Shown piece by piece: positions 40,427-40,494 of a DNA stretch of 40,494 nt (within the stretch, counting starts at the first letter, position 1; each line of letters begins with the position of its first letter). A program made the translations under genes and the position numbers. The stretch comes from Acetobacter fallax. GTDB lineage: Bacteria > Pseudomonadota > Alphaproteobacteria > Acetobacterales > Acetobacteraceae. The stretch is taken from positions 1-40,494 of the forward strand of contig NZ_WOSX01000031.1 in the NCBI RefSeq assembly GCF_011516735.1. The letters run 5' to 3'. A model generated the notes under the pieces. The model ran no database searches and was not told where the DNA came from. It was given only the letters and a program-made list of their open reading frames with translations.

Positions 40427-40494
40427 ACCCAACAAGAACGTTGAGGCTGTTCTGCTGAGAGTTCGATAGACAGTTGGCCGAGAAATAGAAAACA

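Overview
The window is a mosaic stretch of a large plasmid, most likely from an alphaproteobacterium. Acetic acid bacteria (Acetobacteraceae) are my best guess, from the GC-rich backbone, the RepA/ParAB type and the DUF3085/DUF5983/DUF6878/DUF6915/ArdC gene set; this host call is inference. No ribosomal, tRNA or core metabolic genes are present. No relaxase or type IV secretion genes were found, so any transfer machinery lies outside the window. LAYOUT: (1) 1-11038 is a UvrD-type helicase gene on the minus strand, cut in two by a 9.67-kb insertion (513-10179). Rejoining the halves restores ...SQSIYSWRGAK... in frame. The insertion carries, from its right end, an operon of two tyrosine recombinases (344 and about 741 aa) and a RecD2-like helicase. 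It also carries a glycosyltransferase pair on the plus strand (GT2 plus PIG-V-like) and decayed IS1182 and IS5 fragments. (2) 11035-28613 is an almost wholly leftward series: TOPRIM protein, Fic toxin with two VbhA-like proteins, SSB, ArdC, several small plasmid proteins, a long ParB-like protein and a 1700-residue methylase-helicase fusion resembling phage P1 DarB. This content resembles the leading region of a conjugative plasmid, the part that enters the recipient first and carries anti-restriction and ssDNA-protection genes. Several gene blocks are preceded by GC-rich foldable repeats. (3) 28865-32520 is the replication and partition core: an AT-rich origin with iterons and a DnaA box, RepA, ParB, and a ParA with an N-terminal HTH. 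A palindrome found upstream of parA recurs about 1.7 kb further out and is a candidate centromere. (4) 32690-36435 is an IS nest: a decayed IS701-like remnant, a dead IS630 copy, an IS5-family element needing a -1 frameshift and an apparently intact IS630 copy. They sit in TA targets, one of them in a duplicate HNH gene. (5) 36418-39447 is a PstI/BsuBI-type restriction-modification module whose genes overlap each other and a serine resolvase. (6) 39721-40494 holds an HNH nuclease gene and a ScpB-like gene that is cut by what looks like a 38-bp Tn3-family terminal repeat. HOW THE PARTS FIT: RepA/ParAB maintain the plasmid. ArdC, the DarB-like fusion, SSB and ParB-like proteins would protect incoming DNA. 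The restriction-modification and Fic/VbhA modules would favour retention. Recombinase and IS insertions have broken several backbone genes. All functions are read from sequence motifs alone; no database search was possible.
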